Positions 21,614 through 32,335 of a stretch of DNA of 64,000 bases are shown here, in pieces. Numbering within the stretch: the stretch's first letter is position 1; every line of letters begins with the position of its first letter. Made by a program: the position numbers and the translations under genes. The stretch is from Arachis hypogaea. Lineage: Eukaryota; Streptophyta; Magnoliopsida; Fabales; Fabaceae. Below the pieces are notes generated by a model. The model had not been told where the DNA came from, ran no database searches, and worked only from the letters and a program-made list of their open reading frames with translations. The stretch covers positions 73,866,024-73,930,023 of the forward strand of contig NC_092044.1 in NCBI RefSeq assembly GCF_003086295.3, written 5' to 3'.

Positions 21614-23200
21614 GTTATTATCAAGGTTCTGAAAACAGAAGTAGTCATCGAACCGTTTTAGTAATTGGTTCATTGATTTATTGGTCTAATCGATTTAAAC
21701 GTGGTTTAACCAAAATAACCGTTTTATAATAAAATAATAAATAAAATATAAATAAACACACCAAGATTAACAAAAATAAACTATATTTAACTAAGATTAA
21801 CAAAATTTTCAAACATAATTTTAACAAGATAAATTAACAGAGTTTTTAAATCAATTTTAGCAAGTTCAACACAATGATTAATAGCAAAAAAAAGGCTAGC
21901 ACTATCAACTCTTCAATTGCTCAATAACCTCCTTTCCTTCCCAACACCTTCAAAGTAATTTCTAGCTCATCCCACAGTAAATTATATCAATTAGAAATTA
22001 TCAAACCATATTTATTTTGTATGCAAAAACAGTTTTAACATAAAAAGCTTCATTGCAAGAATGCAAGTTGGTGTGTAGGTCCTCGGACAGTAAATCAATA
22101 CAAACATTTAAGAAAAAGAAAGATAACACGGCAACATCACAAAAAAGAATCAAAGGAACATTTAAAACACAGCAACAACATAACACCTATAGAAACATTT
22201 AAAACAAAGCAGTAAAGAAAGAAATATCTAAGAATCAGCATTGCTGAGAACAATAACTTGAACCTGTATGCTTAAAGAATCAAAGGCTAAGTTTCACTGG
22301 AAAAGTAAAGAACACCTAAACGAAAGAAACTTCAATCATAGCTTAAACCAAAATTCACAATCCCTTTAAATTGAAGCAGCAAGCAGCTTGAGAACTAAAA
22401 CAAGGTTAACAAGATTAAGCAGTGAACTAAATCAGTCTAATTTTTAACAAAGATTAACTAAACTAAATTAACTATTTATTCAATGATTCAATCCAAAACA
22501 AAAAATAGTATAATACAGCACAGGAGCAGAGCTAATCAATGATTTAAATTTCAATCTGAGTAGCACTAACAGAATTAAAAAAAATCAATGTTCTAGTAGA
22601 ATCTCAAAAAAATCATTGAATCAATGTTCTGAGCAAAGATAAAAAACAGAACGAAAATTTTAAAAAAAATGAAGCCATTGCCTTAGTGAGCTTGAGGAAG
22701 ACCCACCAATTGTTGAATGAGGAAGAAGCGTGGAGCCGCAGACGACCGGACGAAGACACGATGGTGTCTGAGCGCAACGGCGGCATTGAGTGAGACCCTT
22801 GCGGCAGTGGGGGAGTAACCTAGGGTTTGTGTTTTGGGGGTGGGGCGCTGTATACGTGTATCTGAATGAGGAGGAGGAGAAGAAGTGGGGAACCTGCGCG
22901 ACAGAGGCTTCGACATTCGCACGGCGGCTGTCGCGATGGAAGGGAAGGAAGGTTGTGATGGCTGCGGCGCGATGGAGGGGAAGTGAGGGAGCATGCGGTG
23001 GTTGTTCGAAGTTCCGACGGCGCGGTAGCAGGTGGTGGCTGGACAGTTCGACCGACCGGTTCTCGACCGGTTCGGCGAGCCAACTTCAATTTTCAAATCT
23101 TGCGATTTTGTCTTCTGTTCGAACCGTGTTTACTAACGGTTCCCGGTTCCACCAGTCTGACCGACCGGTTCGAATCGGTTTTTAGAACATTGGTTATTAT
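21614..23200. mobile_element. Nonautonomous hAT element, TSD GTTATTAT
   Basis: The element is 21622-23192 (1571 bp). GTTATTAT flanks it at 21614-21621 and 23193-23200, the 8-bp length of the hAT superfamily. Ends: CAAGGTTCTGAAAAC at the left and, read from the right, CAATGTTCTAAAAAC, followed on both sides by AACCG-rich subterminal sequence. The left two-thirds is AT-rich; 22690-23120 is GC-rich and gives overlapping ORFs on both strands, none resembling a transposase. It lies about 1 kb downstream of the kinase stop. Confidence 0.85.
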
Positions 23201-24911
23201 TCATAAAAGTCCTTATATTTTAAGTTATTTTATCAAAACAACTTATTTATAAAGTTTAGCCAAATTCATCCTAGTTATTAAAATAATTTGGTCATGTAGT
23301 ATAACGGCAGTACCGTTCTAATAATTCTGCCACTTTTTTTTACATGTTAATTTGGAAGGTGATAACTGCTATTTTTGTTAGAGTAAAAAATTAAACTACA
23401 AAAGAATATTATTACATCTATGATCTATCAAATATTGTTTTAATATACAAATATTCACAAATCATCACTGCATTTCTTATACTATATTAATAAGAGTGTA
23501 AATTACATAAGTAATTGAACTATAATATTATTCAATTATCAAATAAATTTTGATGGTATTTTTTGTCTTTAAAATTTATATAAATTATTGTAGGCTGCAA
23601 CGATTTCAAGTTTATAGGTAAATCATGTAAGGGAGCAACGATTTACTAGGAAACGTCTATATTGTATTGGGCAATAATGATTTTACAATAAAAACAAATC
23701 GTGCTTAGTTCCACGATTTAACTTGGATGAGGGTGGATGCAACCACAATTTAGTCGGAGCAGTGTAATTCGTTGGAGAGTCCGATGATTTAGCAAAGAAT
23801 ACATTACATTTATGAAGGGCAAATAAAGCGCTACATTTTGAAATGAGTATTACAAAAATAACGAGTACAATTAAAATAATGAATACCATAGCGAGTATAA
23901 AAAAATGTTTACAATTATATTTTTAAACTTCAAAAAAATAATCTCGATGTATTGACAACCAAAAAGGTATACACATGCCGTTTACATGAGATAAATAAAA
24001 TATATTAAAATTATAATTTATAATATAACAATATAGTTATTACGAAAAATCTAGATAACTAACATTTTTTTTTGTCAATTTTTCTAACAAATCAGTCAAC
24101 TAGCATATTTTGCGATTTCTAACCATTAATTAATCATCATTAATATGTATATTAGTTAGCATACTAGCTTGATCTCATCCCTGATGCTGGTGAGTTTGGA
24201 TTTCCGTAGATCGGGAGCTCGTGAGTCCACGGTCAGAATGCGGGGTTACCCTGTGTCCGTCCGTTGTGTTTCTCAATGATGGGATATGTTCGTTGTGCTT
24301 TCCCAGACATCATAGTGACACATGGGTGAGAGAGAGAGAAAGGTTTGTTTTTCCATTTTTTTGCTCATCCCTCCCTATTTCATTTTGAAAACGTTGGGGG
24401 GTTTTATTTTTACCTCCTTCACACTGCCTTCTTTATTTCTTCTCAATTTTTTTATTTTATTTATCTCTTCAAACGTTCCTGCTGTTTCTTGTGATTATCT
24501 CGTTGGTTGACCGTTGTTGCTGTCAAAGGGATGTGGTGCTGTATTTTTCTACGTTTGCGTTGTTTGCTGCCTCTTTTTCTCTTCTAGCTCTTGAGAACAG
24601 GTTGGTGACTTCTTCCTGCTTATTTACACTTCGCTCTTTGTTTTGGCTTTGTTGTTCCCTTTTGGGGTTTCCTTTGCATTGTGGTAGGAGAAAATTGGGG
24701 GTGCCATTATGTTAGTGTGGTTTAGAAACTGGTATGTTTGGTCCTGGGATTGTCTTAGGACTTTGTGTTTTCTGCAATTTTGGGTAGCAGGCAGATGGTA
24801 GTGCCCGCTTTGGATATAGGTATGGTGCAACGGAGGGCGGTTTAGAAAAATCCGGGTCTTATCTTTTCGGTCGGGGGCATACCAGATCGTTACCAATGGG
24901 TGATTTCTAAC
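23201..24911. other. Intergenic DNA, no gene recognised
   Basis: AT-rich sequence up to about 24180. GC content then rises (24180-24300), which may be the start or leader of the transposon-derived gene that begins at 24912. I find no paired repeats or credible ORF. Confidence 0.4.
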
Positions 24912-27900
24912 ATGTCGAGTACACCCTCTAGGTTAGGTAAGGATGATCTCCAAAGGCTTCGAGAGGAGGAGGCCGTATGTGGAGGCCGTAAGGCAGAGTG
25001 GCGGTATGAGATTTTTGCTCGCCGACGAAAATGAGAGGGTGTGCTATCTCAATTTAGATCTCCCCAGGTTCCTAATTGAATGTAGGTGCATGAGCCCTTG
25101 TTCACGAAGGTAGTGGTTTGGCTGCCCTTTTCTAAGTTCACCATAGCTCTTTTGAATTGGGGTTTCACGGTGCCAAGCCAATTACATCCGAATAGTTGGG
25201 CTGCTATTCAGACTTTTCAGCTAGTGTGTACCTTCTTGGAGATCCTTGCTCGGGTGGAGGTCTTTCTGTTCTTCTTTCTCTGTACCATTCCTCATAAGGA
25301 AGGAAAGCATCGGAAGGGTTACATCTTTTTCCAAGCTCAACTGAATTGTCGGATATTCGAGGATTTGTTTCACGGGTTCAAGGCAGAGTATTTCAAGGTC
25401 TGTCCTGATTGAGGTCATCATCGTTTTTGGTTGACCCTGGAGGGGGAGTGCAGAATCTCCACTTACTGGAATTTTAGGGAATGGGCTTCCTATCTGACGG
25501 GGACAACCTACGAGGCTCTGTCTCCCGAGAACAAAGATATCGCCGATGTTTTGTTGGCAGTATTTGGGGACCGGCCATTGAATCCTCGAGATGTCATGGG
25601 GAATCCCGAGATGGGTTGGTCTTATATTGGTAGGTTTTCTTTTTTAGTTTTCGAGTTTATATTTTGATTTTCGATGTTATAACTTATAGTTTTTGTTGCT
25701 GTTGTGTTTTGTAGTTGGGATGGATGATGGTCAAACAAATTTGGCGAGGTTAAAGGCTGCCTTTGTTCTTGGTTCGGGGAGTGGGGGTGATGGGACTTCC
25801 CATTCAACTCCTCAAGCTGCTTCTCTTCCTAGTTCCCAAACCATTTCTCAGGAGGTTATGGCTGAGGGAACTCATGGGGATGACGATCTCCAGGAGATCC
25901 CGATCTCCAAGCCCGATAGGAAACAAAGAGGCCAGTTGAAGGGGGCAACAGAGAGGGAGGTGGCAAGGGAGTTGTACTTTCTTGCGTGATAGATCGTTTC
26001 GTTGATGTGCCTGAGTTCATTGATTAGCATTTGCTGCTTGCAACCAAGGAAGTTTTTAAAGATTGCGATGTCGCCGAGCAGGCCAGATTCGTGTATCATG
26101 CCCTCATTCGCTCTGTTGCCATAGTTCTTAAGGTGGGGCCGATGCTCTCTCAGAACCTTTTTCTGGACGACAAGCTTTGTCAAGCGTAGGTGGATATCGG
26201 TATTCTGAAGGCTCAATTGGAAGCGTCTGGGGACTGGTGCACGGATTTTGTGATCATCAACAATGGCGCCAAAAACTTGGTAGTGCTCTCAAACGTGAAT
26301 CACACTTTATCACAACTCCGCACAACTAACCAGCAAGTGCACTGGGTCGTCCAAATAATACCTTACGTGAGTAAGGGTCGATCCCACGGAGATTGTTGGT
26401 ATGAAGCAAGCTATGGTCATCTTGTAAATCTCAGTTAGGCGGATAATAAAAGGTTATGGAGTTTTCAAATAATAATAATAAATAAACAGAAAATAAAGAT
26501 AGAAATACTTATGTAAATCATTAGTGAGAATTTCAGACAAGTGTATGGAGGTGCTTGTCCCTGTTGAATCTCTGCTTTCCTACTGCTTTCATCCAATCCT
26601 TCTTAATCCTTTCCATGGCAAGCTGTATGTAGGGCATCACTGTTGTCAATGGCTACATCCCATCCTCTCAGTGAAAATGGTCCAAATGCTCTGTCACAGC
26701 ACGGCTAATCATTAGTCGGTTCTCGATCATGTTGGAATAGAATCCCTTGATTCTTTTGCGTTTGTCATCACGCCCAGCAATCGCGAGTTTGAAGCTCGTC
26801 ACAGTCATTCAATCCCAGAATCCTACTTGGAATACCACAGACAAGGTTAGACTTTCCGGATTCCCATGAATGCCGCCATCAGTTCTAGCTTATACCACGA
26901 AGATTCTGATTAAGGAATCCAAGAAATATGCGCCCGGTCTAAGGTAGAACGGAAGTGGTTGTCAGTCACACGCGTTCATAGGTGAGAATGATGATGAGTG
27001 TCACAGATCATCACATTCATCAAGTTGAAGTGCAACGAATATCTTAGAATAAGAATAAGTCGAATTGAATAGAAAATAGAAGTACTTGCATTAAAACTCG
27101 AGGTACAGCAGAGCTCCACACCCTTAATCTATGGTGTGTAGAAACTCCACCGTTGAATATAGATAAGTAATGAAGGTCCAGGCATGGCCGAGAGGCCAGC
27201 CCCCAAAACGTGATCACAGGATCAAAAATACAATCCAGGATCCAGGATGAAAATATAATAGTAAAAAGTCCTATTTATACTAGACTAGCTACTAGGGTTT
27301 ACAGAAGTAAGTAATTGATGCAGAAATCCACTTCCAGGGCCCACTTGGTGTGTGCTTGGGCTGAGCTTGATCTATCCACGAGCTGAGGCTTCTCTTGGAG
27401 TTGAACACCAAGTTGTAACGTGTTTTGGGCGTTCAACTCTGGTTCGTGACGTGTTTCTGGCGTTTGACTCCAGAATGCAGCATGGAACTGGCGTTGAGCG
27501 CCAGTTTACGTCATCTAATTATGAATAAAGTATGGACTATTATATATTGATGGAAAGCTCTAGATGTCTACTTTCCAACGCCGTTGAGAGTGCGCCATTT
27601 GGAGTTCTGTAGCTCTAGAAAATCCATTTTGAGTGCAGAGAGGTCAGATTCCAACAGCATTAGCAGTCCTTTGTCAGCCTCCTATCAGAGTTTTGCTCAA
27701 GTCCCTCAATTTCAGACAGAAATTACCTGAAACCACAGAAAAACACACAAACTCATAGTAAAGTTCAGAAATGTGAATTTAGCATAAAAACTAAAGAAGA
27801 CATCCCTAAAAGTAGCTAGATCCTACTAAAAACTACCTAAAAACAATGCCAAAAAGCGTATAAATTATCCGCTCATCAGGGACGCTAAGTTAAAGGCAGT

Positions 27901-28185
27901 GAAGGAGGCTGAAGATCCAGGTTTGAAGATCTAAAGCTTGTCAAATCTGGAGCTCAAGCTCATGACTCAAGTGGCTGCAGCACAAAGGCTTGCTGCCAAT
28001 GCCGAGAAGGTTGCCGTTGCTGCTCACTCTAAAGCCGATGCTGCAAGGGCAGAGGTGGAGGGTTGAAGAGACAGAATGTTGACTTACTTGCTGATGCTAA
28101 GGCCGCCATTTCAATGACTAAGGAAGCCTTGAAGGCTTAGGTCCAAGTGTTGGCTTCGGATGTGGATGTGTCCGTTATGGGTCCT
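24912..28185 (+). pseudogene. Putative plant transposon protein (gypsy-type, PF04195-like), decayed and split by a solo LTR
   Basis: The ATG at 24912 opens SSTPSRLGKDDLQRLREEEA. Segments in changing frames follow: 25086-25412 (PFSKFTIALLNWGFTVPSQL, HPNSWAAIQTFQ), 25431-25629 (ISTYWNFREWASYLTG), then after an intron-like GT...AG (25630-25714) a Gly/Ser-rich stretch from 25715. An Ala/Lys-rich, coiled-coil-like tail is interrupted at 26234 and resumes at 27884. The pattern of an N-terminal WxxF/P-rich region, disordered middle and coiled-coil end fits the family Pfam calls putative gypsy type transposon. Stops in frame show decay. Function of the family is not established. Confidence 0.6.
26230..27883 (-). 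mobile_element. Solo LTR, FIDEL-like, long-ended form, TSD GGGAC
   Basis: The LTR is 26235-27878 (1644 bp), minus orientation: plus-strand ends TGGTGCACGG and CGCTCATCA. GGGAC flanks at 26230-26234 and 27879-27883. Near its left end ATGGCGCCAAAAACTTGGTA is a former LTR end plus primer-binding-site remnant, now inside the LTR. It splits the coiled-coil part of the transposon-derived pseudogene. Confidence 0.92.
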
Positions 28186-28193
28186 TCTGGACC

Positions 28194-28755
28194 ATTGGTG
28201 CGCAAAATTTAAACTTGCACAACTTAACCAGCAAGTACACTGGGTCATCCAAGTAATACCTTAGGTGAGTGAGGGTCGATCTCACGAAGATTGTCGGACT
28301 GAGCAAGCAGTGATTATCCTGCAGATCTTAGTCAGGCAAATAGAAAGTTGATTGGTTATTGTTGAATGCGCATAAAATAAATAAGAAAATAATAAAGAAA
28401 TAACAAAGAAACAATAGTGAGAAATCAGTTAAGGCTTTGGAGATGCCTTATCTTTATGGATTAACTTTTCTTACTGTCTATTCCAATAATAATGAATGAT
28501 TTATTCCATAGCAAGCTGTATATGATTAACGCCACACTAATGGTCATTAATCTCCTCTGATCCACATCAAACGCCACGCTTATGGTCATTTAATCCGAAC
28601 GAGGGTGAAGCTCTAGCAATTCAATCTCTGGTGATCCAACTCAAAATGCCATAGACAAGGTCAGATTTTTCGGATCAAAGAATGAAGCTTTATGATTCTA
28701 CCTTATACCACAAATGTCCTAATCGCCTCAGGCTCGGCTGAACAGATGTTCCCAT
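28194..28755 (-). repeat. Truncated LTR of another family
   Basis: It starts TGGTGCGCAAAATTT and shares AACCAGCAAGTACACTGGGT and the CTTACGTGAG-like and GATCGATCTCACGAAG-like segments with the FIDEL-like LTRs, then diverges. Only about 560 bp of the LTR's 3' part is present; it stops where the next fragment begins. No target duplication is visible. Confidence 0.55.
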
Positions 28756-28761
28756 GTCCCC

Positions 28762-30360
28762 ATGTCCCTTTACAACCCTTCTTTTCCCTCCAACCAAGCT
28801 CCTATGGATGATACACTAGGCATCATTCTTCAAGAGCAAGCAGAGCTTCAAACCACACTCACCTCTACCCTCACCGGTTTCACCTCTACCCTCCAAGAGC
28901 TTATATCCCGTATACCTCAACCTTCTACCAACAACCAAGGCACTTTCCAACCTTCAAGCTTGAATGCATCTCCTTTTCAACCGCAAGATGAACTCTCTTT
29001 TCCACCACAACCTTCTGTGGAAGAGTGTCCATATCCATCATTCCAAGAGTAATATGATTCTACTTATGTTAGCCAAGTAGCACAAGAGCCAATGGATCAT
29101 CTCAAGGAAGCAATGGATCGGCTTCAAGCAACCATCCATCAAAAGGAGCAAGAGAAAGTCTAAAGGACATGTGAAACTATCATGGCTAACATTGCTAAAA
29201 TTCAAGCCACCGTGGACTCATGGGATACATGCCACAAGCAAAGTAGTTCCACGGATGAATGTGGAAAATCAATCGAAGAGAGGAGCATGAAGAAGATTTT
29301 AGAATCTCAACATGAGAACAAAGAAATGGAGTATGTTGTACAACAAGCGGAAAGTATGGAGATTGTTGAAAAAGAGGAAGTGGTTGAAGACCTATGCGAA
29401 GTTGAACAAGAAGTGGATTCCAAGCTTGAGAACGCTTCCACACCAAGTGATGTTATTGATGATTTTGTGAAAGTTGTTGAACCTTCTTCCATTGAGCAGG
29501 AATTTGATGTTGAAGAGGATAATGTGCAACCTCTTAGGCATATTGTAGATGATGAACGATTAGAAGAGGTTGAGCAAGCGATAAATCCTATTATTGAAGA
29601 TAATTCCACACTAACTAATGTGCTATTTGAGACTGTCGAACCTTCCTCATTGGGATGTGAAATTGATGTTGAGAAGGCTAGAGAACAACCTCCAACACAT
29701 GACCTGAACAATGAGGAATGTATAAAAGAAGTTGGTGAGTAAGGAATTGAAATTGAAGAAAGCTACCAAGAGGAAGAGGTTGAAGTTGAAGAAGCTTGCT
29801 AAGAGGTGGAAGTATTCAAGGAAGAATATAAGGGAGTGAAGCATACATTATCAAAGCCGGTGGAAATACCTCTCCCAAAGCCATTACCATCCAACAAAAT
29901 ATTCAAGTAGGTAAAATTCTTATCCTTAAATCTTACTTTCCCACTTGTATATGGTTTTCTTGAGACGGATGGTCAACTTAGAGCTCTTTGTGGCTTTAAG
30001 AGCAAAAAGGAGATGGTTAGTGTTTGGAGTTGTCATGCACGGTTCATTGTGGTGGAAAGCTCAAAGTCGAAATGCAAAGGTTGGTGTAGAGCTAGATTTC
30101 TTGGGTCTAAGAAATTTTTTGGATGCTTAATTGAGAATTTGGATTGCTTGCCACCTGGTTGGAACAATGATGATCAACTTAAAGACGGGTGTAGAAACAA
30201 GATTTAGGATCCTGGCATACAAGAGGATCAACTTTTGGAGCTCAAAGCTTGTGAAGAACTTCATCAAGGCTTGGTGAATTTATTTGGAAATGTTGGAGCT
30301 TATTGGAAGTCCAAGCATTGGTGGAAGTTTCAAGATGAGTTCAAGCACAAGCCACCATGA
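28762..30360 (+). pseudogene. Retroelement ORF with conserved C-terminal module (CLPPGWN type), six stops
   Basis: One frame runs 533 codons from the ATG at 28762 to TGA at 30358-30360, with in-frame stops at about 29050, 29161, 29740, 29800, 29908 and 30205. N-terminal part is Pro/Ser/Gln-rich; the middle is very acidic (many Glu, Val). The last 130 residues read ETDGQLRAL, KSKKEM, KCKGWCRARFLGSKKFFGC, NLDCLPPGWNN and HWWKFQDEFKHKPP. The same order occurs in the ORF at 41723-43243 on the other strand. I do not recognise the module. In the second copy this ORF lies right after the primer-binding site, the position of gag. Confidence 0.65.
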
Positions 30361-30405
30361 CAAGTAGTTCACCAAATATCCAACTTAAAGACTTTAACTA
30401 AAAGT

Positions 30406-32102
30406 GAACGCCACTAACGTTTGCGAAGCCAATAACACCCACGTTAGTGCCACTAACGTGGGCATTAACGTGGAAGAAAGGAGGCAGTTGTGAAAGTTAG
30501 TGGAAAAAGTGAATGCCACTAACGTTTGCGAAGCAAAGAAGGCCTATGTTAGTGGCCACGTTAGTGCCACTAACGTGGATAAAATCTCACCCGGCAGCCT
30601 GACCATGCCTTCTTCAAAGAAGAATAACTTAAGCCACAAAGCTCCAAATAAGGTGATTCTAGTGGCATAGGAAAGTAGGATTCCAGAGCTTTCTAAGAAT
30701 ATATGGCACTACATGGTGGACACTAAATTTGAGAGAGAAAACCTGCCCCGAAAGTGCAAAGATGAACATGGTATCAACCTGTAGTAAGGCTAGCTGACCT
30801 CTTCACCTTCCAAGAAGTGTAACTCGAGTTGTAGAGCTCTGAATGATTCGCTTTCAAAAACGTTGGGATGGCTAATGGTAACACTAACGATTACCACCTG
30901 GACCTTAACTTTATTCACTTCTCTTTCAAGGATTACCCAACCACAAGCAAGCAAGCCCACAAGTGTCAACCAATTAAGGCCACAAGAAGCATCTAGAATA
31001 TGAATTTTCATTTAATTGTAATTTGCTTTTAAATTCATTTTTGTAATTTAGGAGAGCCTATATAGAGGCCTTAGTTTTTACATTCAAGGGAAAAAGGATC
31101 CTGGGAATTGGAGAGGGAGTATTCTGGAGGCTGGACACACCACAGAAGAGGGGTCTTCGGACTCCCTCCCCTCCCACATTCTTCTTCCTTTTCTCTTCTT
31201 TTTCTTTTCTTAGTAGTAGTTAAATTCTAGTTTGTACTTTTCATTTATGAACTTGGAAGTTTCAATTTCAGTTTTAATCTTCATCTTTATTTTTCTGCAC
31301 TTTCTTTCTTTTCTATTTTGGTAGAGCAATGAACAACTAACTCTTTTCAGTGGGTTAGAGAGCTCTATTGTGATTTAATGGATCAATTGTAGTTTTTATC
31401 CTTCTTCTTCTTTCTTTTTTCTTGATTTTACTCGAGAGCTTTCGATCTTCATCTAATTGGGTAATTGTCTCGGAAGAGAAATTGCTCATACTTGGATTTT
31501 CTCTGAACCTTGGAAGAGGAATGAGGAAATCATGCTAGAAATGCTCTCTCACATTAGGATTAGGTTGGGGATTGGATGGATATTGTGACATTTAATCCTT
31601 CCAATACTGTGATCTATGAATGTGTGTGGTATAATCAGTGACCAAACTTCATCTCTTCCCATGAGCAATTAAATCAAGGAATTGGGAAATTGTTCAAGCG
31701 TAGAGAGATTGGATTGCCAAGGAATTAGGATCCAATCACTTAAGGTTGCCAAGGAGATCAATGAATGCATTGATGGAGGAAGAGATGAGAATGAACTTGA
31801 TCCGGACGATTGCAATATCTCTTGATCCCAATGTTCATTTTATTTTTAGTTCTTACATTTACTTTTCTTACCATTTTACTTTTCTGCACTTTATTGCTTT
31901 CTTTACTTTTATGCCATTTACATTTCCTTGTTACTTATCACTCAAATATGATTCGTCTAACTAGGATAATCAATTAACCATTGATTTTTTAATCCGTTAA
32001 TCCCTGTGGATTCGACCTCCCTCTATTGTGAGTTTTTACTTGACGACAATTCAGTATACTTGCCGAAGGGAAACTTGTTTAGAGACAGGTTTCCGTGCAT
32101 CA
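30406..32102 (+). repeat. 5' LTR of element C, missing its beginning
   Basis: The sequence from GAACGCCACTAACG to the end GTGCATCA matches 37137-37323 plus 45010-46836. A perfect 25-base odd palindrome with arms CCCACGTTAGTG and CACTAACGTGGG lies at 30438-30462. TATATAGA at 31059-31066 is a TATA candidate. Compared with the 3' LTR, about 330 bp is absent near 30861, exactly between two GCGTTGG copies in the other LTR. Confidence 0.8.
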
Positions 32103-32108
32103 AGTTTA

Positions 32109-32126
32109 TGGCGCCGTTGCCGGGGA
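32109..32126 (+). other. Primer-binding site of element C
   Basis: TGGCGCCGTTGCCGGGGA starts six bases after the LTR end. This 18-mer is the tRNA-Asp type binding site known from Athila elements, where reverse transcription starts. Confidence 0.85.
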
Positions 32127-32335
32127 TTAATTGTGATTAACAAACTACCGGTTGATTGATTTACTAGATTAGACACTTTTCTTTTGTCTTTGGTTTCTTT
32201 TGTTTCTTTATTTTCTTTTGCTAACTAACTGTTTGTGATATTGCCTCACTGGGAATTTCCTCATCTGTGACAAGGGGAATTCCAATCTCTTTTATCTTGG
32301 TGATTGTTGTTTGATACAGAGTAATTTGAAGAAAA

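Noticed and set aside
22683..23185. Overlapping ORFs of 85-137 codons in the GC-rich part of the hAT element
   Set aside because: Open on both strands because of GC richness; no domain, start context or homologue recognised.
32109..32126. tRNA gene fragment (tRNA-Asp 3' end match)
   Set aside because: It is the retroelement primer-binding site directly after an LTR; no cloverleaf surrounds it.
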